Both the position numbers and the translations under genes were made by a program. Under the pieces are notes generated by a model. That model was not told the origin of the DNA. It was given only the letters and a program-made list of their open reading frames with translations, and did not search any database. Below are positions 50,601 to 62,600 of a DNA stretch of 64,000 bases, in pieces (the stretch's first letter is position 1; every line of letters starts with the position of its first letter). This DNA comes from Diploscapter coronatus (Eukaryota > Nematoda > Chromadorea > Rhabditida > Rhabditidae): the NCBI GenBank assembly GCA_964036155.1, contig OZ038423.1, positions 32,689,249-32,753,248 of the forward strand. Reading direction: 5' to 3'.

Positions 50601-53600
50601 TGAGAGAGGAGAGGATAGTCTTCTAATGGACCAGGAGCTCTGTGGATGATAGCATCAAAAACATGAGCAGAGGATAGTTGCTCGTCGTAGATTTCTGCTT
50701 CGTCTGCTGTGTCATCGTATTCATCCGATTCGTTGTTGACATCCGCCGGATTTCTGACGGCTTCATCGTTGGACTTCTTCTTGGAAATACGTAATTGTTT
50801 GTGCCTTCGCTTCGTTACGGAGTTCTGCTTGTGTCGAATTTGTCGTTTAGCTCGTTGAAGTGAATAACCAGGCATTTTGGACCGCTTTTGAAAGCAAATA
50901 TTTTAGCTACTAATGAATGACCTGAATTCGAATTGTTGTGCTTTGAAATAGGAAATGAGAGTAAATCGATTAGTCGGATTTTCTAATGAATATGCGGAAA
51001 GGGTTAAGGGAAGAACATAGTCGACTTCAATTCCCTGGGGACTTAGACGTACTGCTATTGACAGCTAGATTTAATGTGAGAGATTTGTAACTTCATGAAA
51101 ACAATGAAAGACGTTATGCAAAATAGTATTGTTGAATAAAAAGTTAAAAAGTGAGCTGACTTGAAGAAGTTTCACTGGAATTATGAGCTTCTTTCAGAAA
51201 GAAGTGGCTGACATATCTCGTTTTCTCATTCTCCTGTAACGACTTGTAGAAAGTCAAGGGCCAATGAGTCTGAGAGCTTATGATTATTTGCAATTGGCCA
51301 AATTTTACACTTTCGAAATATGCATCAGGTGTCATTTAGGAGTTTTTGGACATTTTAGACATGACTCAAAATAGAGCTATAAAATGAAATGATGAACCTT
51401 AGAAGAGCTGAGAAAATTATGAAGGAATCCACATGCGCCAGCGCTTGTCAGAATGAAGAATGCACCTTTGAAGAGTACGTAGAGAGGAAGATAAGAAAAT
51501 TAAAATTAGTCTGTCACACGCAGCCTGCAGTATGCTTGAATTAATAATTAACTCATTTGGAAGAAATTGTTGTAATTCTACATTTGTTGCAATTTCTTCC
51601 ACACAGAGTTACTTCCAAAAATTGGCAGATGTCCACAATCTTTAGTCTTTGAAGAAGCGTCCTTACCAGACATGTGTCCACAGATTATAGTTGTCGCGTT
51701 ATCCAGCTTTAGCCAGGCCTGTTTGACTGGATCAGTGTTCGAGACGTGATACTTCCATCCAGATGCGACGTTGTTGAGCAGCTCCTCAAGTGGGTTTCCA
51801 ATTCCTTCTTTGCAAATTGTCGGTGATAGATTCGAACTGTCCAATCGAGTGGACTCTTCTTCCGAGTCAGAATTCATAGCGATATCCCTACCATCTCCGT
51901 CTTCGTCATCCATTCTCTGCGAGATTTGTTTTGAGCATTTTAAACTAATCTGGACGAGAAAAAAACGAAATAGCGAATCTGCCTGGATTAAAATTAGATT
52001 GTAGTTAGGAGGAGTTGTGAAGAAGCACTAGACAGTAAGGATATGTTGGCTTGTTTTGGAGGATGCGAAATATAAAACCGCTTTGAATAATTTGATAAAT
52101 GGAGGCTAAAGAAAGTGAGCGAGTGGACCAAAGTAATACGAGAATTAGAAGCAGAGGCCAGTATGCAAGCAGCTCGCACCGGCAAGTTGAATTATGAAAG
52201 AAGTAATGGATGAAGTGAAAGAGCAAATGGAAAAGAGCAAAAATTCACTGAATGAGATAATATGCTTATATTTGTAGGGTGGTGAATAGATGGATCAAAA
52301 GATATCTACACTTGCTGGTAGTCTATCAATTCAAAAGAACAAGACTTTTTCAATGAATTCTTGATCAAAATACGATAAAATTCGAAGACCTGAAAATGGT
52401 GTTTTTTCAAAATCGTATCATAGAAATAGGATTTCGAAACTGGTATATTGATAAGAGATGTGGCTGATATAATGCTAATCCTTCTAAATCCAGCGCTAAT
52501 CTCACGAAATGAAACCTTCCATCACAAGGTGGGTACTCTTAATAAAGTTCGTACATGTCTAGGTGAATTGACTGATTCTTGGGATGCTAAAAACAAATAA
52601 GGAAGAAAGAGCGGATATTTTTAGAGACGTCATGAATTAGTGGAATAGTGCGCGAATAGCGGAGAAAAAGATGGAGTCAAAAGTCGAGAGAAAGTGCTTT
52701 ACTAGAGGAAACTCTAGCACCGGATGTCACCCAATGGCTAGTAGTCGCAGCAAGAGAAGCATCTCTGGTTGCACCTGTTAGTTGAAATAGTATGACGAAT
52801 GTAAGAGGGCATTATAAAAGACGGAAAAATATCACGAATGAACGTTCGCGTTTACTAAACCAGGCTTACAGAAGCGCAAATTTTAATAACGCAGCGTGAC
52901 ACCTATCTCTGCAGATACCCACTACCCTCCCCTAAGCCCTCACTTTCTTGCTTCAGGCTCGAGTTAATCAGCTAATGTTCCAGTCTCTAAGCCGCCACCC
53001 CGTAACTTCCTTACTAGCGGATATCAGAATACGAATGATAAAGAATGAAAGTAGGAAGTAGCTTGAAATATTCTATGCATACTTTATAGATGCTAGTAGT
53101 GAAAAAATCCATGAAAAACTAGAGTTTTTTCTTCGATTTGTGCAATTTTCATTCGAACATTACCAAAAACGTCTATGTGCGAGAATGAAAGAATGAGTTG
53201 AAAAGAAGCAATTAAAATATAGGAAGAGCTCTCTGAAATAACATGCATTGAAGTGTCAAAAAGGTAAAAGTTAGAACGAGCAGAAAGATGGAAAAGCAAA
53301 ATTCATCGCCCACCACTAAACCATTTCAATTTTTGCGCTTCGTTAGAGTTTCCCCTTAGGGCTTTTTCTTTGACTCTCATTCCATTTACCCCCGGTCTAA
53401 CAAGATATTTTTATATGCAAGCAGGTGAAGCTTCGTCGAAATTTCACACGCTTGACGATTTCGCTCGGAGTCAAACAGCAAAACGTAAAGTGGACAATTC
53501 AAAATTGAAAATGACTCAATGGAGCTCTTAGCTGCTAGCGAGCAGATTTTATTTTGTACAAAGTCACGTGAACTTAAAAACTTGGATAAGCTGAAAATCC

Positions 53601-56600
53601 ACTATAAGACCTCGACGTCATAATAGCCTTGGTTTCTGGAGTCTAGAAAATCGAATTTCGAAAGCGGTAAGATTTTTGTAACACAGACGATAGTTATATT
53701 CGAGAAAATGTTGAAATGAAATGACAGAGTATGCAGAAAATAGGAAATGAGAAGTGAAGCTCTTTCTTGCTCCATTTCTAATTTCCTGTGCCTCTCTACT
53801 CGGTCTTTCCTTTGTCATAGTCTGTGACTAACAAAGATATCACAAAGCCATGCAGTGATATTAAAAGCAGATTACTTTACAACTCGATAATGCTCTCGTT
53901 ATTACGAGTCTCTTAATCCAAATATTATTTTCTGCCTGATAAGATAGAAAAAAATAATTCTATAAAATCTCTAAAAAACTATGAGGGTTTTGCTATGGTT
54001 GAAACTGAAAACATTTCCCTGAATGAATATCTCGCCGAAGTATTTTCAATAATTCTATTTTTGGTACTTCTAATTGAGTAATTGCTTTTTCTCAACTACT
54101 CATTACGCAGAAGAACTTTTAATTTTTGAATTGGGTGGTTCTATGAAGTTCTAATGATATTCCGAGCAATTATGGTGAAAATAAACTTGAAACAGGTGTC
54201 TCAATATTATTCTCGCAAAATTGAATGACCTACTGCAATTTCTACATATTGCGTAGTTTTTTTTTCTAATTGCTCGAACGAGGGGAAATTGTTGAATAGA
54301 CTATGGGGGCGTTTTAGTTTTCGAATTTTTTAATGAACTAACCTGAAGCGTCTGGATTGATGGTCAAAACTGGAGAATACGGTCCGTAGCCTTTCATCGT
54401 TGAAGCAGCTATTTTGAAGGTGTACGCTTTCTTGGCATCGACAGAAAATGTGACTCTTTGAGGCGAAGTTGAGTCAATAGCGTCGATCTAAAGACGTGTT
54501 TTTTTTTTCGTACAGAACATTGAAGATGAGCTAGGAAAAAATGCCTTTGGAAATTTTCAAAAATAGAAAAAAAAAACGCCTAGATCTGCAGAAGAGAATT
54601 CTAAAGTTGTTCTTTTAAGAAGAAAGGGTAGCCTTAGAAACTGACCAGGAACAAGTCGAGTGCACGTGCATTATGACGAGCGGCAGCGATAAATTATAGA
54701 TTCGGAAATATAAGATTGAAATGGATGAGCTTTTGGATACATTCTTGAGTTCTGTGGATAAACATTTCCTTGGATGATGGGAGTTGGAAAGAATGCCAAT
54801 GAGCTTGAAGCCTTAGTTTCAAGACAATGTTTTGTTCTCCTACCTAATGGGGCATAATTGAGAGCCATGAAAACTGGCGAAAGACTAGAAGTTTGCGAGA
54901 TAAATGTTTGGATGATAGAAAATTCTTCTGGAAAGAGAGGAATGAATAACGCTAGTGAGATTCGGATATCTTTCGCTTGGAGGTCTTAGCAGAAACAGGG
55001 AAATGAAGGCAATTGTTTCATGGAATCGGTTAATTCTCTCGAAGCACGAATATTGATTTTGACGGACGTGTAAGTTGTTACCTTTCTTTCGATTCGCTCG
55101 CCAACGGAGTCCATAGGCGTTAGAATGGCTTTGTAGGCGGTGATATTGCCATTCCTCTTATCTTCAGGCGGAGGCATCCATGATACGACGATCTATAAAA
55201 TGTCGAGTTAAAGGTGGACTAAAACTCTTTTCAGGGTTGAAAAATTGTAGTCACGCTCTCTACCTTGTTAATTTTAGTCATGAGAATATTTCTAGAAACC
55301 TAAGATTTTAGTATAGAGTACAAATTGCATGAATGAAGCTGGTAGTGATGCGCCGCACAGCTTCACGAGGACAGCAGGTGGATGCGTAAAGTGTGCTGTA
55401 TGCGAAACGTTTTTGCCATCTTTCTCTCCCTCCTGAATGTATGCATTTCATTCGCATATTCTTAGCGCATCTGGACCTTACAGATGAAATTCTTCTTCTC
55501 TTCCTCTCATTTCTCCCCAATCCCTTCGCCCACCAAACCTATCGCCGATAAAAACCCCTGGGGCTAAAAACTCAGCGCCCAATCTTCCATTCTCCAGCCC
55601 CACATGCGCTAAAATAATATGAGCGGCGCCGACACATGCTTTGGACGAAAATACGCTAATAAATTCCATGAAGACAGGAAATACTCGAAAACTGATCGAA
55701 AATTCATGAAATTGAAGAGTATTGGATGGACAAATAAATGTGTGAGAAACATATATTTACACTTGAGGAAAATGCTGTTGCAAGCATGTAATTATAGAAA
55801 TCGAAACTAAAAATAAGAGCTAGCTTACCTTTCCCTGACTGATTTCATACTGCACTCCTTGCGGTTCGCCATCTGGACTGCCCACTGGAGTTAGCAATGT
55901 TTCGGTTGCATTCCCACTTTGGCCCTCCTCATTTTCAGCACCCAACCAGATGTCATATTCCAGGCCCATCCCTGAAAAATAGGAAATTTATTGCACTGTT
56001 CTGTAAGTCATGTGAGAACTGATAACTTGGAATTTCATTCCAAACTAAAAAAAGCATAGTCGGCATTGAGATAATTTTTAGAAATGAGAAAAAAAACCTA
56101 CAGAGTTCTTGAATTTCCGTTGAAGTAGCAGTTCCTTCGACTGATTTCATCTTCATATAACTGTCGGAGAGGCCCTTCGGTTTGTACCAAATGTTGTACC
56201 TAGAAAGTTGATTCATGATTGTATTGTCGATTTTTGACAGACTTGTTGATCGGTCCTTCGTTGGGTCGGATTGCGGGTGCTTTCCAGTCGATTCTAGCAA
56301 CTAAAGGAGCATCGTCTCGTACCAAGGATAAGGATAGAATTTCGGGAGGATTTGGTGCTGTAATTTTGAAAATAATTTGAGATCGGTGAATTCTTCAGAC
56401 TTACCGATTCCTCCGGTCACAATCGTTCGTACTTCGGTGAATTCCCCATCTCCATTTCGATTGAAGGCATTCATTCGGAAAGCGTACTCCGTGTTCGGCT
56501 CTAACTTGTCCATCTCGAAGTAGGTTTTCTAAATTTGCAGCCTTCAATTTTTCGCAGAATGAATGTTTTGATTGCAGTTAGTCGGTGGAATTTCTAAAGC

Positions 56601-59600
56601 TGCAAAGTGGGAAAATACAAAATTTGTTTTTGTCGATCAAAGTCTAGGTAATTTTATTCGTTTCCGAGCATTGATAGTACTTACGGCAGGATCTCGAATC
56701 TGGGTCGTCGACCGTTTGTTGTAGCCGGCTGCTCCAGCATCTTGACCTCCGCTCATTTTGTCGTGATAGATGTAATATCCCATCAGAATGCCGTTTGCGT
56801 GGACAGGAGGTTGCCATGCTATTTTGACCTAGAAATTAATGGATGTCAGTTTTTTCCCGAATTTTATGTAGTCTTTCTCAGCAATAGAATTGACTATTGG
56901 CATATAAAGTTCCGATTTCGTCATCGAAGACTTGGGGATATTTTGAAATAGTATGAATACTCACCGAAGTTGGACTTGTCAGTGTCACATCCAGGTGTCT
57001 TGGGGCGGATGGAACTAAAATTTTGAGTTTTGGATGGTTTTTTTTCTTTTTTTAATTTCACTTTTCATTGGTATTTCACAGAATTGTACAACTTCTTGTT
57101 GGGGTACGCCCACTTTCAAAATAATAGGTTTCCGTATTTGGTCCCTCTTTCAAGGCGTTTACTTCGATCCTGAGTAGCCGTGGGTTAGGCCCTGACTTAT
57201 TGTTGAACTTCTTTAGAATTTGGGCGCTGTACAAGCCACTCTTATTCATCGTTTCGCGAGGGTGTGCTCCCAGAGAATTGTTGCGTAATCGTTTTAGCTG
57301 GACTGCTTAGCTCGCAATTTTGCAATTTTTACTCCTTCAATTTTCCCCTCTTTTGAATATGTCTTTTGGAATGGAATGGACAATGCGCCGCAAAACCGGC
57401 GACATTTTCTATCTTCTGGACGGCCGACAAATTAGACTTATAAGGAAAGTGAAAGGGCATCGAGAGAATGTGTGTACGAATGAGAGAAGAGTTATAGAAC
57501 GCCGTTCACACTTTGTTAGAGAACAAAAGAAACGAAGGGAGTAGAGAAAAAGTCAGATTAGAAAATGCCCCAACCATGAAAGACCCCCGAGATGAATAGG
57601 ACCTGATTAGAGAATACGGGAATAGAAGAGACGACAAAGAAGTCGGAATGTAATAGAGTAAAGGCAAGAGAGACAAACTACAAGATGTAAGTAATAGAAC
57701 GGCAAGGGCTCCAGGGAGCAACTATTCCATTCCATCTACGAAGCAGGAATGGAGAGAGGTCCAAAAAGTAAAACCAACAGAGATGCACAGAATTACTTGT
57801 TGGCCAGGCCAATTACGCACTGCATTGTAGCATTTTGTAAGAAGTAAACTGGAAGAAAGTTGGAAAGCTTACCTCTTTGAACTCCAGAAACGTAAGTTGC
57901 ATACAGCAAAATTAAGATACTGGCTGGTTTGAGCATTTTCGTGATCTATCAACTTTCGTTCAATTTATGAAACTTGAATTTCATGGTGTCAATAACACTC
58001 TAATGTTGAGAACGCGATGGCCTCAGGTTTTCTTCACTTTTTCGTTCTGAAAAGTTGAAATTTTTCCGGAGAAGTGGGGCGAGAGTGCGGCGAAAAATAA
58101 ACGTTTACGTTTGAAAAAGATTAAATTTTGGATGGAAGGAGGGAGTTAAGAAGTCAAAACAGAGAAGAGCGCAAGCGGAAAAGAAAGTCTTCTTCAATTC
58201 AAACACGCTGATGATTCTAGAGATAGGACGCCAATATTGACTTACGAACGAATGCGCTCGCATGGGCCTCTGACCAACTCGATTTATCCTCGGGGTCTCT
58301 CAAAATCGCCTAATATTTTCAGGGTAAGAAAAGTTGCAAAGAATACTCATCTTGTGACGAAAATGCACACTAGTCTCCAAGCGAGCATTTCTGGTAGTTG
58401 ATCTGGTGCATAAGCATTTTACTTCCAATCATTTCGAACCATTTTCTTCCAAACTAGAACTTTCACCCTACGGAATGCGAGTAAAATGCCCTTGTATCAT
58501 GAATAAAATCGATTCCTCGCTGCTCAAATAGGACTCTAATCATTAGATTTGACTCGTTAATGAATACTTTATGAGAGCGTATAAAGTAAAGTAAATAATC
58601 TAAACAAACATAAAATTTGGGGAATCACAAAATTCGAGTTGTACTGGTCAGTTGAAAATTGCAATAAAGTGGAAAATAATCTGCTAACGATAAAATATAA
58701 CCTGCCAAAAGCAGCTGTCAATATGAGAAATGGAAGCTAGCTGCAGTTAGATAGCCATAACTTTTCGTTCCCTTCTCTTCCTCTATGAGGCTTCGCAAAT
58801 TTTCAAAGTGAGGGAGTGGTGGTGTGCATTTTGCTAGAGAGCTACTGGGCGCTTGTAAATTAATTACATGAAGTGTGTGCATGTGTGTGGTGGAGCGGCT
58901 CCGAGAGTAATTGATGTGCGATCGAAATAGCACGCAAAATGAGAGAATTCAAGCAGATAGAGTCAGGTTATGAGGGTTGAAATGATAGAGCGGTGAATTT
59001 CGATGCATACAGACCTAGAATAGCCTAGCAGCCTGACGAAAACTTGCAAATTGTCGCATGAATTAACCGAAGCAATGTAATTTAGCGGATAAGCGGCTCA
59101 AAATAGCCATGAATTCGATAAAAAATCCTAGTTTGAACTTTATGGAGAATAGGCAAATTTGAAAATACGATTTGGAAAAAACGTTGGTGCTTGAGCCCGC
59201 CTTTAGATGGTGAGTAAGAAAGAGATGCAAAAGAATGAAATATAGAGACCATGCAAAAGTGGGAGGGTCTTAGATAGGGAAAGGTGAAGAAAAGAGGGAT
59301 GATCTGTAGAAAAGGAGAGATAAAGAGAGAAAGTGAGAGAAAGAAAGGAAACGACTGTGCGACCTCAGTAAGGGGGGTGATCGATCGAAAAAGACGCTGA
59401 GAGACGGTCAAAGAGAGAGAGAGAGAAAGGAAACGAGAGATAGGGAATATGGTCAGTGAAGAAGAAAAAACTTGCAGGCTAAGGTCACTCATGCATTAGG
59501 AGCAGAATGCGTTATCCAATCAATTTTTTGATAATTGTGAGAAAGGGTTATTTGGGTCGTCCAATATGTTTTTGTTCCTGCAATTTTCAACACATCGAAG

Positions 59601-62600
59601 ACAAAAGATTTCGTCAAACAAAATGTACAGATGAGAATTCTCGTGGATTTTGGAATTGGAACTGCATTAGCGTGCTCAGAAATGACCACCACGCGATATA
59701 TCAGATGCATTTTCACGGTGGGAGAATGACTAAATTTGGTAGACGAGAGAGGAATAGAGGGCGAGAAGAAGAACGGAAATAATATCTATTCTCTCATAGG
59801 GGAAAAGCTCGAGAGAGTAATATAATATAGGAGAGAAATAGAATGCAAATCAAGCGAGGGAGAGTGGAAAGGGATAATGAGAATCTGAGAGACGGAAAAA
59901 GAAACAGACGCGCGCATGCCTGAAGCAAGAAGCAAGAATGGAGTGAAAATGAGTCGGAGGCCGGCAGAAGGAAAGAATGTGCAGAACAGAAGTGCCCAGT
60001 AAGTAAGAGAGTCGCCTTTAACGGGGAGGGAAGTGGAGAAATCTCCGAATTTCCAGCCCAAAATCGCATTATCCTAGCGTTCGAGTAATTAGATAAGAGC
60101 ATTCCTAGAAATATCAAAATTCACGTGGAGGAAAATTCCAGTTTTTGGCTGGAAACTCAATGTTTTAGGAAAAGACGCGAAATTTTTGACGAATAACGAG
60201 GTTTTGAGAGATTTATGTAAAGTGTAGCATGCAAAATTCCTGAGCATTATATGAAGCCAAACGACCTCTACGCATTTCCTCTTTCCACAGCGATTTTCAT
60301 TGTGGAATCGAAAGCCACACGAGCCGAAAGGCGGGTCCTAAAATGCGAACGCGCGCAGCAGTGGCTTTTGCCTTGGGAGCGGTCGAGCCGAAAATGAGAA
60401 AACAGCTCGAGAAAAGGCCAAGTGGAAAAGGGGATATCGATTCCGTCGGGGCGAATTTTACACGAACCGAGAAAAAATTCGTTCAAGTGTAAATATCTAA
60501 TATCCACGTTCCTGTTGAAAACTATACTTTTGCACTTTAGAAGGGCGATTTTCGGAAATGAGTTCGAGTTTCAACCCTCAATTCAGAGTTGCTCAAAAAG
60601 AGATTTTTGAGATAGGAGAAATGGTAAGAAGATACAATTGTTGAGCTGAGACGATTGGCGATTCTATGAAAAGATAGAATTTCTTAGTTCTCAAATCATA
60701 ACCCTTTCGGAATGACCAATTCTAATGTGTTATTGAGACGTGCGTTCTAAATATCCTTCCTTCTTCGTAGGAGCCAATGCCCATAGCAATTTGGGTCAGG
60801 TCTTCATAAATCTGGTGAACTTATGGAGAATGGGAGAGGAGTAGAAGGAAGTGCATGATAGACGCCGGACATGATCAAGTTGACAGGCTGCTGGGGCCGG
60901 GAGGAAAATGGCCTGCGGGCATTGGGGAGAAAATTATAGACCCCAGAGAAATGGACGGAGATCAATCACAAAAATCGCGAGAGGATGCAAATGAGCTGTG
61001 AATTTTCACGAGGGAGAGATTAGGTAATGAGTAAGTGCGCGAGAGGAAGGGAGAATTGATATCCAAGCACAACGCATCTGCCACATCCAGATGCTATCCA
61101 AAAGCGCCTACACCCAAAATGGGTATAACGAAGAAAGAGCACTGATTTACCGGAGACATAAAGAAATGATGAATATACGATGAAGAGGATTCAAGTATAC
61201 GCAAAAATCTGCAGGACATATGTAGGCCTGTCACTTACAGAGATGAAGAGCCTAAACGGAGATTAACATAATGAAACAAGGAAGGACAGATAATGAGTGG
61301 AATTAGACGATATATGAGGATTTAGGAGGACATATCCCGAACCACATTACATATGTTCTCATTAGCACTTCATAGAAATGACTAATTCATAGAATACTCG
61401 TTTAATTTTTCGAAAAGAACCCAACTTGGAGAATACCCATGAAAAGTGAATTTATAATTTTCGTTTCACGATACGACACTCGCCTACCCATTAGTTTTTC
61501 TTCTTCCCCTTCATCTAAAATTTCAAAATTCGATAACTAACCATCTTCATTAGTGCGAAATTCTCGTGCTTGGCTGTATTCAGCCCAACTGTCGTCGACT
61601 TTGGCGGCCACAACTACTTCATATATAGTGTAGGGCATAAGATAGGTCAAATTGGCATGCGTATCCTTGGTTTCGATCGTAGCCCATGGTCGTGAGGGTT
61701 CCGAATCCTTCGTATGTTGTCGTCGTTCTTGCTCTTCGGAAGAACCAACGTCGTCATTTTTCTTCGGCTTCATAAGCTTTTCGCAGTACTTGACACGATA
61801 CATCACAACATTAAACTCGGAAGACATGTTCCAGAATATGTGCAATGACTTGGACGTTGATTCGAATTTTGGTAGGATAGAAGGAGCTGAAAATGCGAAA
61901 CTATGATACGACACAACATTTATTCATTCCGATAGTGCTGGAAATAAATTTCGAACAAAGGCTTACTTGGTGATGGAGTCTTCTCGTGGGCGAGTTCGGT
62001 GAATTCGCCTTGACCGCGAGAAGTGTATGCAGCAACACTAGAATTATCCAAATTGTGCTCAAGTTATCATCTTTGTGATATTACCGAAATGAATAGGGAG
62101 TATCGGGGTTCAGTGCTGTCACAGTGTGTTTCTCGTGAGGCGACGTCAGAGTTATTTCCCTCACATCATCAGAAGTGCTATAGCTGATCACATAGCCGGA
62201 AATTGGCACAGAAAACAATGGTTTCTCCCAGGTCAGAGCGATTCTTTTGGCATCCAGAGCCTTGGCGCTCAACCCAGGCGGTTGTCCAGGCACTAAATGC
62301 GAAAATTTGTTGATGGAAGATTTTTGAGTTGAATGGTTTGGCTTACATCCAGGGATAGTTTGCACAGTAACGACCTGACTCAACGGACTCGTTCCCTTCG
62401 AGTTGACTGCTTGCACTCGGATGTAGTATTTGGTGTCGATTTCCAACTCCGAAATCGTTGCAAGAAGTTCATCAGCTTTCGTGGTCAACTAAAATTTTAT
62501 TTGTTGAACAACTCTATAAAATTCAGATTAAAAACAACTCTTTACGTCTTAGATTTTGATATTTAAGAAGAAAAAACTAAATTCACCAGTTTCCACTCTT

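Larger units (their letters stand above)
49870..54342 (-). other. large ptp-3 intron, otherwise without recognised features
   Basis: Intron between FN3 exons 54343-54487 and 49279-49364. Besides the alternative exon candidates and the coding-like block at 51417-51913, it shows no phase-consistent exons; 52000-54340 looks empty. The segment upstream of 49869 would have to contain the promoter of the shortest isoform. Confidence 0.5.

Noticed and set aside
57080..57249. Minus-strand frame of about 57 codons near an FN3 exon, considered as a ptp-3 cassette
   Set aside because: No donor in the required phase at its end and no matching acceptor.
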